Part shown: one piece after another, positions 1 through 11,722 of the stretch
How positions within the stretch are numbered: the first letter of the stretch is position 1
Layout: every line of letters begins with the position of its first letter
Source: Epiperipatus broadwayi
Taxonomy: Eukaryota > Onychophora > Udeonychophora > Euonychophora > Peripatidae
Assembly: GCA_028023455.1 (NCBI GenBank)
Contig: JAQFVV010000356.1
Coordinates: forward strand, 625,893 to 689,892
Direction of reading: 5' to 3'
Length of the DNA: 64,000 nucleotides
Translations under genes and position numbers: made by a program
Notes under the pieces: model-generated
What the model was told of the DNA's origin: nothing
Database searches by the model: none
Seen by the model: the letters and a program-made list of their open reading frames with translations, nothing else

Positions 1-690
1 ACTCAATAAAATTATATTCACTTCATGTCTTCAAACTCTTTGATTTCTCTTTGAGATTCTAAAGAAACTGAACCAAAAAAATTCTTAATGTGCATTCCAT
101 ATATCATTGTAACAGCTTTTATTATAAAGTAAAGAACATGGATGAGCTACTCATTGGCACATGACAGCCAACTAGGTGTTTTGCATTCAAGCCACATGGT
201 AATTCTTAATTTATTCATCAGTAAGAATTTTTTGAAAAAAAGATGAATTCTCATAATTATATGTTGAATTATTTTTCTAATCTAGAATATCTTTAGAAAA
301 ATACAATTTAAACTTTGTAAATAGAATTAGTAATGTCACTCAGGTCAGTATATTTTTCACAACATTTTGAGAGGCTCTTCACTTTTTCAAATATTTCTAG
401 CATGATTACTGACAGTATTAAAATAAGAATCAAACCAGGGTTTTTTAGATTCATGAATATTAAATTTAAGCTGGTGCTCTAATCAGCTAACCTATTCCTT
501 AACAAAAATCTCAGTCAGTTAGAGAATCAATTCAAATTCAACATTTACGAATCTACAGATTTCCCATGCAAGTGTTATCAGGGATGTGTCCAGTATTATT
601 TGAAGAAAAAAGGAGATTATCTTTCAAATATTGTTTTATATACTAACTCATGTCCTGTTATAACAATTGATTATATGTGAAAAGTTTAAA
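1..690. other. AT-rich sequence, nothing recognised
   Basis: No ORF of note, no clear repeat partner in the window and no RNA gene signature. It may be older repeat sequence upstream of the Penelope relic that follows. Confidence 0.5.
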
Positions 691-694
691 TAAA

Positions 695-900
695 GCGTAA
701 TTTTTTTCTAAAGACATTTAACAATTAATTCTAAGTGATAGAAATAGTCAAACATATAATTGTAAGAAAAATACTATCATCAAAATCTTTCAAACAAATA
801 CCAGATAAATTCTGTTTTATATTGTGAATTATGACATAAAAAATTAAATTATATCTTTCATATCCAGAAACTTGAAAAGTTGTCATCCTAGACAGAGGAT
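695..900 (+). pseudogene. Degenerate Penelope-like element fragment (5' coding region)
   Basis: This stretch aligns by eye with the start of the much better preserved Penelope-like copy at 40275-40480. Shared features, in order, are a 'tttctaaagacatt' block, a 'gaaatagtc' block, an 'atcatcaaaa' block and a following stretch that matches the first coding segment with many substitutions. It covers only the N-terminal region of the element's ORF and has no open frame. It is an older copy of the family than the 39.7-43.2 kb one. The 3' limit is uncertain because similarity fades gradually. Confidence 0.5.
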
Positions 901-1289
901 ACTGAGAATCTACTGATTGTGAAATTAGACATTCATTCAATGAAGATTCTTATTTTTAACTACCTACAATTGCAGATCACTTTTAAATAAAGAAAGTTTG
1001 CATGAATTGTAAAAAGACTTATTAATATTAAATAGAATACTGTCAGACTTTATATAATTAAATGAATTGTTAGATACAATTGATTTGAAAAGTGAACATG
1101 TACCTAGTTACAAAGGCATAAATATTGGAAGCAAAAGTAGTGTGGAATTCATTAGAAATAAAAAGTAAATGAATTAATCTTGTAGATATCGATAGTATAT
1201 CAGAATGACAAGATTTACTATTGAATTTAATTGAAGATATAAATGCTGATAATTCAGGTTATACCCCCCCCCCCATCATTGTGATAAAA

Positions 1290-2520
1290 AGCAAACAATT
1301 TTTATATACATGTACAAACTGCTTTTGATCACACTAAACATTTTAAAATTATTATGGAAGACTTTAATATTAGAATTAGAAAAGGATTGAAAAATGAAAA
1401 TGTAAGTAAATTTGGATAAGAAAAATAAAAGAGACTTGTAGAATTTTCTAATTCTTTCTTTCATTTTTTAAACGAAAAATTCAAAGGGAAAATAAACATG
1501 GAAGCATAAAAATGATCATACAACATAATTGAATTTTATTTTAATCCCAAAAAACATGTATTTCAATACATAATTAGATTGCATGTAGAAAATAATCTTT
1601 GATTAACGAACATAATATGTGCGTTAATGCAAAATTAGATAGAGAAAAGCTACTTAAAAAAAACAGTAATAATAATTGTTATTTTTAATCGTCAGATATA
1701 TTTAAATTAGAACTTCCAAATCAATTTTAAAAAAAAATTGTTAACAGTTCAGATTTAAATGAATTCAATAACAAAATAATAGATATTTTATTAACATTGA
1801 TTATAAGGATAATTAATATGCAAATGCAGCAATGCAGCAGTAAATTTTTTGAGACGTGGCAATAAACAAAAAAAAAAGAAAATATTTTTAAATAATCCGT
1901 TAAGAATAATTGCATATCTGGAATTTTGTAAAATGATATTTTAAAAAGTTAGCGATAATAAAAGAAAATATAATTCTGAACTAGCAAGAAAATCTATAGA
2001 AGATCAGACGTCTCAAAAATATAACAATATTTTCATAGTGCAGGGAAAATTGTCAACAAAAAAAGAAAAAATGGCACTAGTAGTAAAAGGAGGGATAGCA
2101 TCATATAATATAAGAAATAATCCTACAAAAACTATTTAATAATTAAAAAAAATAAGAACACAAAATACTTTATTTATAACATTGTCTGAATTGTCAAATA
2201 TTTTAAACGAAATGATGAGATATAATTAAATCTAAAAAAAAAAAATGGAAAAGCTTTTAAAAATATGGATTATCTTTAAAAAAGCGGGCAAGTAAATAAA
2301 GAAATTGTTAGCAAAATTATATATTAAATGTGTAAATAATAATGACGTATCAGGTATTTGGAAGAATGCGATAATGTTATTTATATTTAAGAAAAGTGAA
2401 AAAAGATATTAGAAATTACAGGTCATCAATCTTTTATCGTTATATATAATCTTTACTAAAATCATTTGAGCAAATCCTTTTCATTTAAAAAAAATATATA
2501 TAGCATATCTTTTCCAATTG
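1290..2520 (+). pseudogene. RTE-like LINE fragment (endonuclease end and RT start), decayed
   Basis: Translated with frame changes, the + strand gives an APE-type endonuclease block near 1350-1400 (MEDFNIRIRKGLKNENV, equivalent to the usual GDFNA.IG). A block near 1605-1660 matches the end of the endonuclease domain (NIICALMQN). RT-like text follows at 2360-2460: a KNAI.LFIFKKSEK block, then LLSLYIIFTKII, equivalent to the usual W..a.i.PIFKKGD...NYRPISLLS. The same endonuclease text recurs at 34.65 kb and, on the other strand, near 59.1 kb, so these are copies of one family. Multiple stops and indels show it is dead. A poly-C run at 1265-1274 lies just upstream. Most of the RT domain is missing. 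Confidence 0.6.
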
Positions 2521-2529
2521 ATTACCTAT

Positions 2530-3320
2530 ATTTTACTTGATTTTCCATCTTATTTTAAAATAAAATTTGTTGATATAAAATGTATTTATTTCAACATATT
2601 TTCATTAAATCTTTTATATCACACATTCCCAAAGTATGGATAATAATGATTGAGTTGTAAGTTGATTTTTGATGGATTGCATTAAAACTTAAAATACAAG
2701 AATAATTTACATGTTTATTAGGAGAATTTTACTATGTCTCTCTATAGTCAAAGAAAAAAGACATCGTTTGACTATTATAAATGTTCAAAGCTCACATGAT
2801 AAAGGTTAAAATCTTTCTCTAAAAGTGTTATAAAAAATCGTTAGAGGAACAGTTCAAAGTTGATCACATGAAAAGTACTATTTCTGTCAAGTTTTTTTCA
2901 GTAGGCAGATCTATATCAAATCAATTTTGAATTTTTTACCAATCAATTTTCAATTGTAATCACACTTTGTTATTGTGCATAGCTGAAAAATGTAGACAAG
3001 TAGTCTGTTCAATTGAATGAATTTTCAACATTTACAGACATATTTAGTGCCGCTATGTGCTGCCAAAAGTTGAATTAACATTTGCATTGAAGAAAGTTAT
3101 ATGCAATTTTAATTGTTTATACTTGTAGTAAAATGTAAGTATTTTTTTAAATTTATAATTAATATATGACGTAAATAAGTAGTGTTTTCTCATTATTATT
3201 TTTTAACATTTACTATGATATTGGATGAGTCGCAGGTAAGGAATATGGTGGAAATGTAAGTTTCCAAAAAAAAAAAAAGTCTGAGACAGAAAAAATAGCA
3301 ATCAAAAAGAACTTGGTGAA
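2530..3320. other. AT-rich spacer, nothing recognised
   Basis: Between the LINE fragment and the hAT relic I see only AT-rich sequence with short poly-A and poly-T runs. A decayed extension of either neighbour is possible but not visible. Confidence 0.45.
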
Positions 3321-3324
3321 AATT

Positions 3325-4560
3325 CTTCAGCAAGTTTTCAATTAGCAAAAATGATAAAAATATTAAGAAAATATGATTCTGTGTACTTAAAATTCATATT
3401 CACATGTGATATTGAAAAAAGAGATCATCTATGTGCAGTATTTATTTGCTGGTAAATTTTCTAAAATGATAGGATGTTGCCAAATAAATCACTTTGTCAT
3501 ATTCAAACAAAATAAATACATTTGGAAAACGAGCTGCTTTATTTTATAAAATCAAACTAAAAGAATTTAATACTTCAAGAAATATGTTTTCCATTTCTTC
3601 AGTATTAGTTCAAAAGCCTCTGGATGCTTCATATCTCATTAGATTGCAAAATGCAGTTTGACAGATAACACATCATTAGTGAGTCATTAGTAATACCAGT
3701 GATGAAAGATGCCATTGAAGTTACATTTGGTCATAAGAGTTTGAAATAAGATGAAATAAAATTTCACTTTCCAGTAGTCAGATTGCATGTAGAATTGATC
3801 AAATGTCCACGTGTGTGGAACATTAGCTTATCAATAGAATTAAAATGTTTTTCTCCACAATTAAGTGAGTTAATAGACATGCAATTTTATGTGAAAAAAC
3901 ATGCAGAATTGTTGAAATGGAAATGTGTGGAAAATTAGCTTATCAACGGAATGAAAATGTTTTTTCTCCATGGTTGAATGAATGAACAGATATCTAAGTT
4001 TATGTAGCACCACAGACTGCATGAAAATATTCTGTGAATCAATTATTCAGGGCATTAGTGAAAATTTTTTAGGAATTCTTGACATTTATGTAAAATTGAA
4101 AGAAAATGAAATGTGTCGGCATATATATATGGATGGTGCACAAGGAATATGTAGTAAAGGTAAATTTATGGTGACATGGATTTTTAAATTAAAATCTGTA
4201 TGCATCATGTAGTCATTATAGCTTTTATGGAGAAGCACTAGTATCTAAAACTATGTCAAATGATTTGAAAAATATTTGAAACATGAATATGAAAAATCAT
4301 AAATTTTACCAAAAGTAAACTACTATAATCATGCTTATTTGAAAAATCAAATAAAGATATGAGAAGTTTCTATAAATATTTTCTTTTGCATATTCAAATA
4401 TATTGATTGTTGAGAAATAAACTTCTATCAAGATTTGTAAAATTCCATGAAGTCACAATAATTTTGATGGACAAAACAAATATGCAAAGTCTTCGTAGAA
4501 TTAAAAGTTTGTCCTAAATCTTATCTACAAGAAATGAATAGAATTGAAGTATTTTATATA
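3325..4560 (+). pseudogene. hAT transposase relic of the ZBED/SCAND3 type
   Basis: Conceptual translation with several frame changes follows the order of domesticated and free hAT transposases of the ZBED5/SCAND3/FAM200 type. Near 3368-3448 a KYDSVYLKFIFTC block is followed by C..FIC, like a BED-type zinc-finger region. Near 3640 a SYLIRLQNA block matches the conserved 'yliA..k' helix. Near 3795 RIDQMSTCVE matches 'Ri.dM..di'. At 4214-4258 HYSFYGEALVSKTMS matches the HC..HR.AL.sK.lp motif that precedes the RNase H-like insertion domain. Near 4420-4490 LLRNKLLSRFVKFHEV matches 'RWLsrG..L.R..eL'. Stops and frameshifts throughout show it is non-functional. No terminal inverted repeats were identified. 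Confidence 0.65.
3783..3995 (+). repeat. Two-unit tandem duplication of about 117 bp inside the hAT relic
   Basis: Two diverged direct units start at about 3783 and 3899. Both contain 'catgtagaattg' or 'catgcagaattg', then 'ttagcttatcaa', 'gaat.aaaatg' and 'tttctcca'. The duplicated segment corresponds to the 'Ri.dM' coding region of the transposase, so the duplication arose inside the element. Confidence 0.6.
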
Positions 4561-4596
4561 CCTAGCTTTTTTTTCTTGCTAAAAGAGACATATTTT

Positions 4597-6240
4597 TTAA
4601 TTGACAAAACCTAGAAAAAAATTTAAATGTGGATTCCATAAAATTGATCTGAATTCCAAAATAGGAAGAACCAAAGGTAGAAAAAGTTTGTATTTGGTGG
4701 AGTATTCAAAAGCACTACCATGTCTGTAAATAGTTCCCACCATCTTGAAAGTTTTATTTATTACTGATTCTATATGATGATGAAAAGTACTATTACTGGA
4801 AAATATAATTCCAAGATCCCAAACTGTGTCAGTGGATTTTATTTTAAAATTATTAGTACAATATTCAAATCTTAGAATTTCAGATTTATTGGAGTAAAAT
4901 ATCGAAGAGTATTTGTCTACATTGACTATCATTTTATTTTTTTTCATACCATTTGGAAAAATTAATCTTGAAGCAATACACAATCATGAATAGAATAGAT
5001 ATATCTAAAAAGTTTACAAGCATCAACATAACACAGAAAATGAGAGTACTGTATACAAGTTTTGAGGTCATTACTATATATATTAAAAAGTAATGGAGTC
5101 AAAATACTACCTTGAGGCACTCCAATCTTGAGGCACTCCAATATACCTATAATTTTGGGCAGATATTCAGCGATTAAACTTAATAAAAGCTGCTCTACAT
5201 TTTATAAAAGATTCAAATTAACAAATTAAATTATTTTCTAGATCAAGGTTAAAGAATGTCAAAGGATTTAGACATATCAAAATAAATAACATCCATTCCA
5301 CCCTGTTCTTCAATTTCATGTGCAGTGTGGTCATATATACTAATAAGATGTGTTGCTATAGGATTTTTTGGTACAAAACCATGTGGCTATGATGCCAATA
5401 ATTTACTAATATTATGCACTACCTTATTATAGATGCATATCTTAAATATCCTTGTAATGGTGTGCAAGACTGCAATTACCTTATCTTTATCTCCACTTTT
5501 AAAGATAGGAATGACTTTGTCAATTTTTAGAGATGTGGGGAAAGTTGAGCTTTTTATAAAACAATTGAGAATGTGACAAAGAAGTAAATGAAAATAGGGA
5601 TATTATCTGGACTAGGACTGGAATTTAACTTAAGTTGTTTAATGGCAATTATAGTATCACATTCTGTAAATTTATTTACCTTTTCTTACATTTTCATTGA
5701 TTAAAGTGTGGTCATTATAATGTTGTGGTCGTACAGAGAGTTCAAAAAAATATTGAGAAAAATCATCAGCCATTAAAGAAGAAATAACAACCTGTTGTGC
5801 TTTTCTTTTAGTAATACCCAATTTCTTAACTAATGACCAAAATTCTTTAAGTTTATTCATAATTTTACTCTCAATATCTTTCATAAATTTTTGATAGCCT
5901 CTTTTATAAATAACCTTTGATAATCTTCTATAATTAATAAAATTATTGTAAAAAATAATTTTTAGTTTTCATATCTTACCTAATAATAGTTTTAAGTGAC
6001 TTAGAAAACCATGAAGGAAAATGATTATTGGTAATAAATTTTGCAGATATAAATAAGACAATAACTTGATTAAAAGCTTGCTAAAATACTCTATACAATA
6101 GTTAACATCAGTGGAAAAATAAAGAGAACCCCAATTAAAATTTGCAAGCTCCACACACATACTCAGATAATCACCTTTTTCTTCCAATAATAAGCACAGA
6201 TGAATTTTTAGAATATTTAATATCAATAATAAACAATAAT
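4597..6240 (-). pseudogene. CR1/Jockey-like LINE reverse transcriptase relic
   Basis: Reading the minus strand from 6240 down, the pre-RT linker appears first: NFNWGSLYFSTDVN, FPSWFSKSLK, then KLKEFWSLVKKLG at about 5850. The RT follows: SPSPDNIPIF near 5600, DKVIPIFKSGDKDK near 5500, DVIYFDMSKSFD near 5280, GVPQ..SILTPLLFNIYSNDL near 5110, and a decayed catalytic box FLCYVDACKLF near 5020 where the usual YADD has become YVDA. The C-terminal part 4597-4983 is still one open frame of 128 codons (VDKYSSIFYS, DLGIIFSSN, LPLVLPILEF, LWNP). The endonuclease domain expected upstream is not visible, so the copy looks 5'-truncated. The loss of the second catalytic aspartate, stops and frameshifts make it inactive. 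Confidence 0.75.
5111..5142. repeat. Perfect 16-bp tandem duplication in the RT domain
   Basis: The 16-mer cttgaggcactccaat occurs twice in direct succession. It encodes the GVPQG region of the RT on the minus strand. Sixteen bases is not a multiple of three, so this duplication alone shifts the frame. Confidence 0.9.
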
Positions 6241-6485
6241 AATTAAAAAGGACGATGTTGATGATGATAATAATAATAATAGTTATTTATCTGAGGTATT
6301 ATGTGATGTTCCAGGTAGAGCACAACTATTTTAATCTGCTGACAAAGTGATATTTTTATTTTTCACTTTCCTCAATTGAGAATTAGTCTTTTTTATTATT
6401 ATTATATATTTAAAGTTTAAAAAATTTAATAAATAATGCATGAAGGATTAACATTCATTTCAATTATAATGGATAGATAGATAGT

Positions 6486-6605
6486 AATCTTTACTGAGGC
6501 TATAACCTCGAGAATATGCGTGTAAAATGCGATAGTAAGGACCTCTACAGGTGTTTAACCACAAGCTTACACTATGGAAGAAAAGAGGGGAACTCTTCTT
6601 TACTT
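6486..6605 (+). repeat. Single-arm copy of a MITE family
   Basis: It matches the left arm of the palindromic element at 11723-12062, including the blocks 'gcgatagtaaggacctctac', 'aaccacaagcttac' and 'ggaagaaaagaggggaac'. No second arm follows, so this is a truncated copy or a half element. Confidence 0.7.
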
Positions 6606-6609
6606 TAAC

Positions 6610-7580
6610 CTATTTTCTATTTGATTACATCAAACTATACAGAACAAATACATACTAAAACAAATGATCGTCACTGATGTAAGTTTGCCGGCCTCAAAAC
6701 ACAATTTATTTTAATCTATTAATTTTGGATCTGTATAATAAATTTTAAATTATCCTTATATCATTAAGTTTTATAAATGATAGAACATTAATTTTTGTTG
6801 AACCAATTTTTTTTTTTTTAACAAATATATATTTTTAGCTCTGTAAAATACACGCACATATGTATTATATTTTCAATAATTAAGGTTTTAAAAAGATAAA
6901 AACAATCGAAAACAAGAATAAATGAAAGCAGTTTAAAAGGATAAAAGAATTATCAGAGATTTAAATTTTCACTCTCAATGTAAAAAAAAAAATGATTTGA
7001 AAAGGACTGTTTTTAACATGACAATTTCTACAAAGTCGGTTACACGTGACAGGGATTTTGATAATAAATAAACATTTCAATAAAAACAAATTCAAACTAA
7101 AAACTTATGCAGGTTACATTTTTTATATTGCTTTGTTTTCTAACAAACAATCTTACATATTGTGTTTTACTAATCTATTTAATACTGTACTTTTTATTGT
7201 AAATAGATTTAAAACACAAATTTCCCTGAAGAGGTCACTATTTAATTCTTTAATATAAAATAAGAAAAATTTTAAGATGTAAAAAAGTATATTTATAAAT
7301 CCTTAGTAGAAATTAATTCCGTGATATTTTGCTCAATCAGCAATTTATTTATTTTTTAATAATTAATTAAAAGCATTACTTTATAATAATTTTGAGACTA
7401 AAAATATACATTTAACTGTGATTAATTTTCTAATTTTATTTAACAGCTTATATGGTTGATGGTTAATATATATATAAACATTATATGATTTTCAATAGAA
7501 ATTCATTAATAAATAAACATTAAATTTTTTTTATATTAAATGGTTTTATTTACTGTACACTAAAACGCAAAAAAATAATC
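6610..7580. other. AT-rich spacer, nothing recognised
   Basis: Only AT-rich sequence with homopolymer runs is seen. A 70-codon open frame at 7046-7258 has low-complexity composition and resembles no family. Confidence 0.45.
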
Positions 7581-7592
7581 GGTTCTTCAATT

Positions 7593-7731
7593 ATAATTGG
7601 GGTATTTAGATTTAACTTGAAATTAATTAAGTCAATCCCTTGTTATGAAAAATAGGGATTGACTTTAATTAATTTCTGGACACACACCACCATGCTTTTA
7701 TTTCAAGTTAAATCTAGTAATCCCAATTATG
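7593..7731. repeat. Long hairpin (palindromic MITE-like) with an inserted segment in one arm
   Basis: The left arm runs from 'ataattggg' through 'tagatttaacttgaaattaa' to 'gtcaatccct'. The right arm repeats it inverted, from 'agggattgac' to 'cccaattat', around a loop of about 13 nt. The right arm carries about 24-28 extra bases (around 'acacacaccaccatgc') that interrupt the pairing. Confidence 0.75.
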
Positions 7732-7769
7732 GCTGAAAAAAGTTATTATTATTTTTTTTTTATTTTTAA

Positions 7770-8537
7770 CCCTTTAACCGCTAATTATATTATTGGTTGT
7801 ATGAGGTAAAAATCAAATCTTTTAATTGGCCAACTCACAAACTGAAGACAAAGCCTATTGTTAAAACATATTCGCCTATAATATTAAATTCAACTCAGAT
7901 ACGTTTATAAAAAGTATATTACTAATTTTTCAGGTTATGAAAAAGAACAAAAGTTCTTTCAAAAATAAATTGCTATTTATTTATTATAAAATATATTCAA
8001 TTTCGGCAAATATAAAGCGAATGTCTAAACAAAAAAGTGCTGACGCAAACGCTTTTTTTCAATTTTACATTCTGGAAAAGTAAAGATTTCTTTTTGCTAA
8101 ATCTTAAATATTTTTACTAAAATCTTCAATATTTTTCGAAAATAATTTTGTTTTTTTAGTATATTTTTTAAAAAACTATTTTAATTTCTCATTTTATATT
8201 TTTTTAATACTTAAATTACATTCGAAATGAAAATCTCAGCATTTTTCTTTATTTTCTTTGATCAGGCGGTTTCTTTGTTCTTTCCAGCCAATCAGAATGT
8301 CTTTTTCGGCTGAGAGCTGGCTGACAGCCAATCACCGACAAGGTTCTTCTTTGTTTAGTTTTAAATGCATTTTTTTTTATTTTTTACTTGTAAAATAATT
8401 CGAAAGAGGGCACCATCTTACAGAACTTTTAAAAACCTAATCAATAACTGTCAAACGAATATTCTACCATTAAAACTAGCAGAATTAGAGTGATGTCAGA
8501 TGTCAACGAGATGCCTCGTAAGAGGCGGTTAAAGTGG
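7770..8537 (+). mobile_element. piggyBac-like MITE, copy 1
   Basis: It starts with CCCTTTAACCGC directly after TTAA (7766-7769) and ends in GCGGTTAAAG near 8525-8537, so the ends are inverted copies of each other. TTAA target sites with CCC-starting ends are typical of piggyBac elements. The body is an inverted copy of 10782-11535. The far end lacks a clean TTAA, probably through mutation. No coding sequence is present. Confidence 0.6.
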
Positions 8538-8601
8538 ACGGTAAATATAGGCATATCTCCATTCATTTTTAAGTTTTTAATATTGGCACAATAAATAAAA
8601 A

Positions 8602-8715
8602 TGTAAAACTATATAGTACTTTAAATTGACTTGATACTTATAGTTGATATACATATTACAAATCATTTCTGTCATAAGTTAATATGTATATCCTTTATAT
8701 ATATATATATCATAT
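8602..8715 (+). repeat. Direct repeat partner of 10675-10780
   Basis: It shares an ordered series of blocks with 10675-10780: 'actttaaattgacttgatacttatag' against a close variant, then 'taagttaatatgtatat', then 'atatatcatattta'. The two copies are in the same orientation. Confidence 0.6.
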
Positions 8716-9079
8716 TTAGTATGTGTGCATAATAATATATATGCATAATAAATCACTAAGTGACTAAAAATATGAAAATATCCTTTTAACTCGTTTAAAG
8801 TCCCTGGCACCATATTGAATTTTTAAAAAATTGACTTGAGACATAATTTTCACAACTTCAGTTTTAATAATGTTAGAGCAAAAAGTTTTACATTGACAGA
8901 AACTAGAAAAACTACGGAAAACAATAAAACTAAGACAAATAGTGATTACCATTAAAAAAATAAGGAAAAAGAATAAATTTGAACATCCAAAATAATTATT
9001 ACTTTATTGTTTGTTCATAATTTCTAATTTATCATCAATTAAGTTTAAATTACATCTTCATTGATAATTTCTTTGTATT

Positions 9080-10560
9080 CCTCACAAAATTCTCATTCAA
9101 ACCATGTATAATATACCTGGGGTAATCCATAGCTTCAGAATCTCCAAAACTAGTTACATAAAAAATTTTCATTTAGCATCTTTTCTTTTCATGTGTCAAA
9201 GCATCAGCCAGAAAGTGAACCTGCAAACTTGGGACAACTACTTGTAAGGCAGCTGTGCTGACCACTCAACCACCATTGCTTACAAATCTCAAGGCATCTA
9301 TAAAAAAATAGATTCATCCTAATAAAAGATACAAAACGAATCTTTCCAGAAGGTGGATATGTATTTGTCATCATAGCAATTGGCTTCTTGTCTATCTAAA
9401 ACTAAAAATTGTAGGCTACTGTCTGGATCAATGAAAAAATGAGTTTCAGCTCTTAATTTTAAATTTTTTGTGTACACCAGTGATATTTATATTCTAATGC
9501 TATCTTGTAATATTCATTGTCCCACAGCAATATAATTTATTTGCATATAGCTCATTTTCTAGCTATAGACTTGAAAATAATGTGATGCAAGATGTGGCAA
9601 AACTACTGACTCCACAGCATGAGTACCAAGGCATAGGCAAGAATCATAATTTCATTTTTTGCCTGCATACAATTCCATGTGGAATATACATAACCATTGT
9701 GGCTATCACCACATACATACTATTTGAAATCTCTCTTTATTGATTTTAAGTGTTCATATTTTCTCATGGTACTATGCCCAGTAAATTTTGTGATTGCTTT
9801 ATCTAGTGCAACCTTTCTGTACCTCTGATAATCAGTCTTAAAATTTACATTGCACTGCTCTATAATTTTTATATATAAAAATCATTACTTGTTATAAAAA
9901 TGCAGATGTACAAGTACAAACATATTAATAAATTATTAAAGCTTTTGAGAATCATTATGTCTATAAAATAAGATGGCCTTAAACTTGGATCAGAGTCCCA
10001 AAATTACATTGTGCATAAACCACTTTTGTTATATTTGAATAAATTTATATACTGTATAATAAAGAGCATAAATGATTTAATAGTATATACTACACAGACA
10101 CAACAATACAAATGCAAACACATTAATAAATTATATCATTTATCAAATAATTTAAAAAAATTTAAAATACTATTCAAATAATTCAAATTGAATATTTACA
10201 ATCCAATATTCTGATTACATTTTTATTGAATGAAGGTCTTGAAATGCAAATCATTGGTGCATTTTTAATCCATTTTAGTTTTGAGTCTGGCTGATAAAGA
10301 AATTCTGCCTTTGTCTTCTTCGTGCAATATAGTAAACTGAACAGAAACGAAAAAAATTAAATGAACCTATTAATAAAAATATTAATAAAAAATTCAAATT
10401 TTATCCAATTTTAACTTGTGATATGACATTTTGAAGAGGAATTCAAACAGTAATGAATGCCAGGATTTCTGTCAATGACATGCTTATAGTTTTCACCCAA
10501 TTTAAAAAAGATAACAAAATTTCAATAAATCAGCTGCTGCTAGCACCTATCACACTACAA
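9080..10560 (-). pseudogene. piggyBac transposase relic (PGBD4-like)
   Basis: On the minus strand, about 9845-9730 reads ALDKAITKFTGHSTMRKYEH followed by LKSIKRDFK. This fits the piggyBac DDE domain block 'DEaM..FkGr...kqYmp.KPiKrGfK', with the catalytic Asp kept. Next, about 9720-9600, come DSHNGYVYS and GTHAVESVV (the '...G.kvv..L' block). About 9545-9510 gives NELYANKLYCCGTMN (the 'ya.GTvr.nr' block), and about 9405-9370 a DKKPIAMMTNTYPP block (the 'W.D.k.v..lst' strand). Upstream text near 10500 is compatible with the N-terminal 'T..Ei.aFi' helix but is weak. The frame changes many times and stops are common, so it is dead. It is interrupted by a tRNA-derived SINE at 9190-9282. It lies between two inverted copies of a TTAA-flanked MITE. 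Confidence 0.7.
9190..9282 (-). mobile_element. tRNA-derived SINE, copy 1
   Basis: The minus strand carries a tRNA-like body at 9279-9201 with Pol III box A (GGTTGAGTGGTC region), a CTTACAA anticodon-loop-like segment and a degenerate box B, followed by a short tail of T and A runs. It matches the copy at 47491-47569, which keeps better acceptor pairing. The insertion lies inside the piggyBac relic, so the SINE is younger than that element. Confidence 0.65.
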
Positions 10561-10674
10561 CCATTCAATCCATTAAGTAAAAACTGTTTGACATTTTTGC
10601 TTTTGATTGGAAATTTTTATTTTTAAAAAATAAATGCTTACCAAAACTATATTGCAAGCAAACTTCACTTAATA

Positions 10675-10780
10675 CTTTTGATTTTACTTTAAATTAATTT
10701 GACACTTATAGTTTATATACATCACTGGATATTTCTGCATTAAGTTAATATGTATATACCTTATGTATATATCATATTTA
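10675..10780 (+). repeat. Direct repeat partner of 8602-8715
   Basis: See the 8602-8715 entry for the shared blocks. It ends at the TTAA (10778-10781) that marks the start of the second piggyBac-like MITE. A further 60-70 bp just upstream (10590-10670) resembles 11595-11670 downstream of that MITE, which suggests the MITE landed inside a longer, partly duplicated repeat. Confidence 0.55.
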
Positions 10781-10781
10781 A

Positions 10782-11535
10782 CCCTTTTCCTGCCTCTTAC
10801 GAGACCTCTTGTCAACAGTTGACGTCACTCTAATTCCATTATTTTTAATGCTAGGATATTCGTTTGACAGTTATTGATTACGTTTTTAAAAGTTCTGTAA
10901 GATGGTGCCCTCTTCCGAATTATTTTACAAGTAAAAAATCAAAAAAACCACATTTAAAGCTAAACAAAGAAAGAAGCTTGTCGGTGATTGGCTCTCAGCC
11001 GGCTTTCAGCCAACAAAGATATTCTGATTGGCTGGAAAGAACAAAGAAACCGCCTGATCAAAGAAAATAAAGAAAAACGCTGAAATTTTCATTTCAAATA
11101 TGATTTAAAGTATATTAAAAGTATATTTTGAGAAATTAAAAATCATTTTCATAGAGTATACTAAAAAAAAACAAAATTATTTTCGAAAAATATTGAAGAT
11201 TTTAGTAAAAATATTTAAGATTTAGCAAAAAGAAATATTTACTTTTCTATAACGTAAAAAGCATTTACGTCACCAACTTTTTGTTTGTATGTTCACTTTT
11301 ATTTTGCCGAAATTGAATATTTTATAATAAATAAATAGCAATTTATTTTTGAAAGAACTTTCATTCACTTTCATAACCTGACAAATTATTAATATACTTT
11401 TTATAAATGAATATAAAGTCAATATGATATTAAAGGTGAAAATATTTTGATAATTGACTTGTCTTCAGTTTGTGAGCTGGCCAATTAAAAGCTTTGATTT
11501 TTAGCTGAAATGACCAATAATATAATTAACAGTAT
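10782..11535 (-). mobile_element. piggyBac-like MITE, copy 2 (inverted relative to copy 1)
   Basis: It begins CCCTTTTCCTGCC after TTAA at 10778-10781. It is the inverted counterpart of 7770-8537 over nearly its full length: 'cctcttacgag', 'gatggtgccctctt', 'gtcggtgattggct', 'aaccgcctgatcaaagaaaa' and 'aataatataatta' all reappear in reverse order. The far end is decayed. A short open frame at 10864-11070 is an accident of this repeat. Confidence 0.65.
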
Positions 11536-11722
11536 ATGTGTATAATAAGGCACTAATTAATTTAAAATATATAGACATTCTTTTGTTGAAAAGTATTTGA
11601 CATTTTTTTTATTTGGAAAAAAACATTTTTAAAAAGAAAAAGCTTAACAAAACTATATAACTTTACTTAAATTAAGGTTGTAATTATAAATTTATTTAAA
11701 TGCACATTGATTATGTAAGTAA

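Noticed and set aside
4213-4260. Cellular ZBED gene instead of a transposon relic
   Set aside because: The coding text is broken by many stops and frame changes, and a diverged duplication lies inside it.
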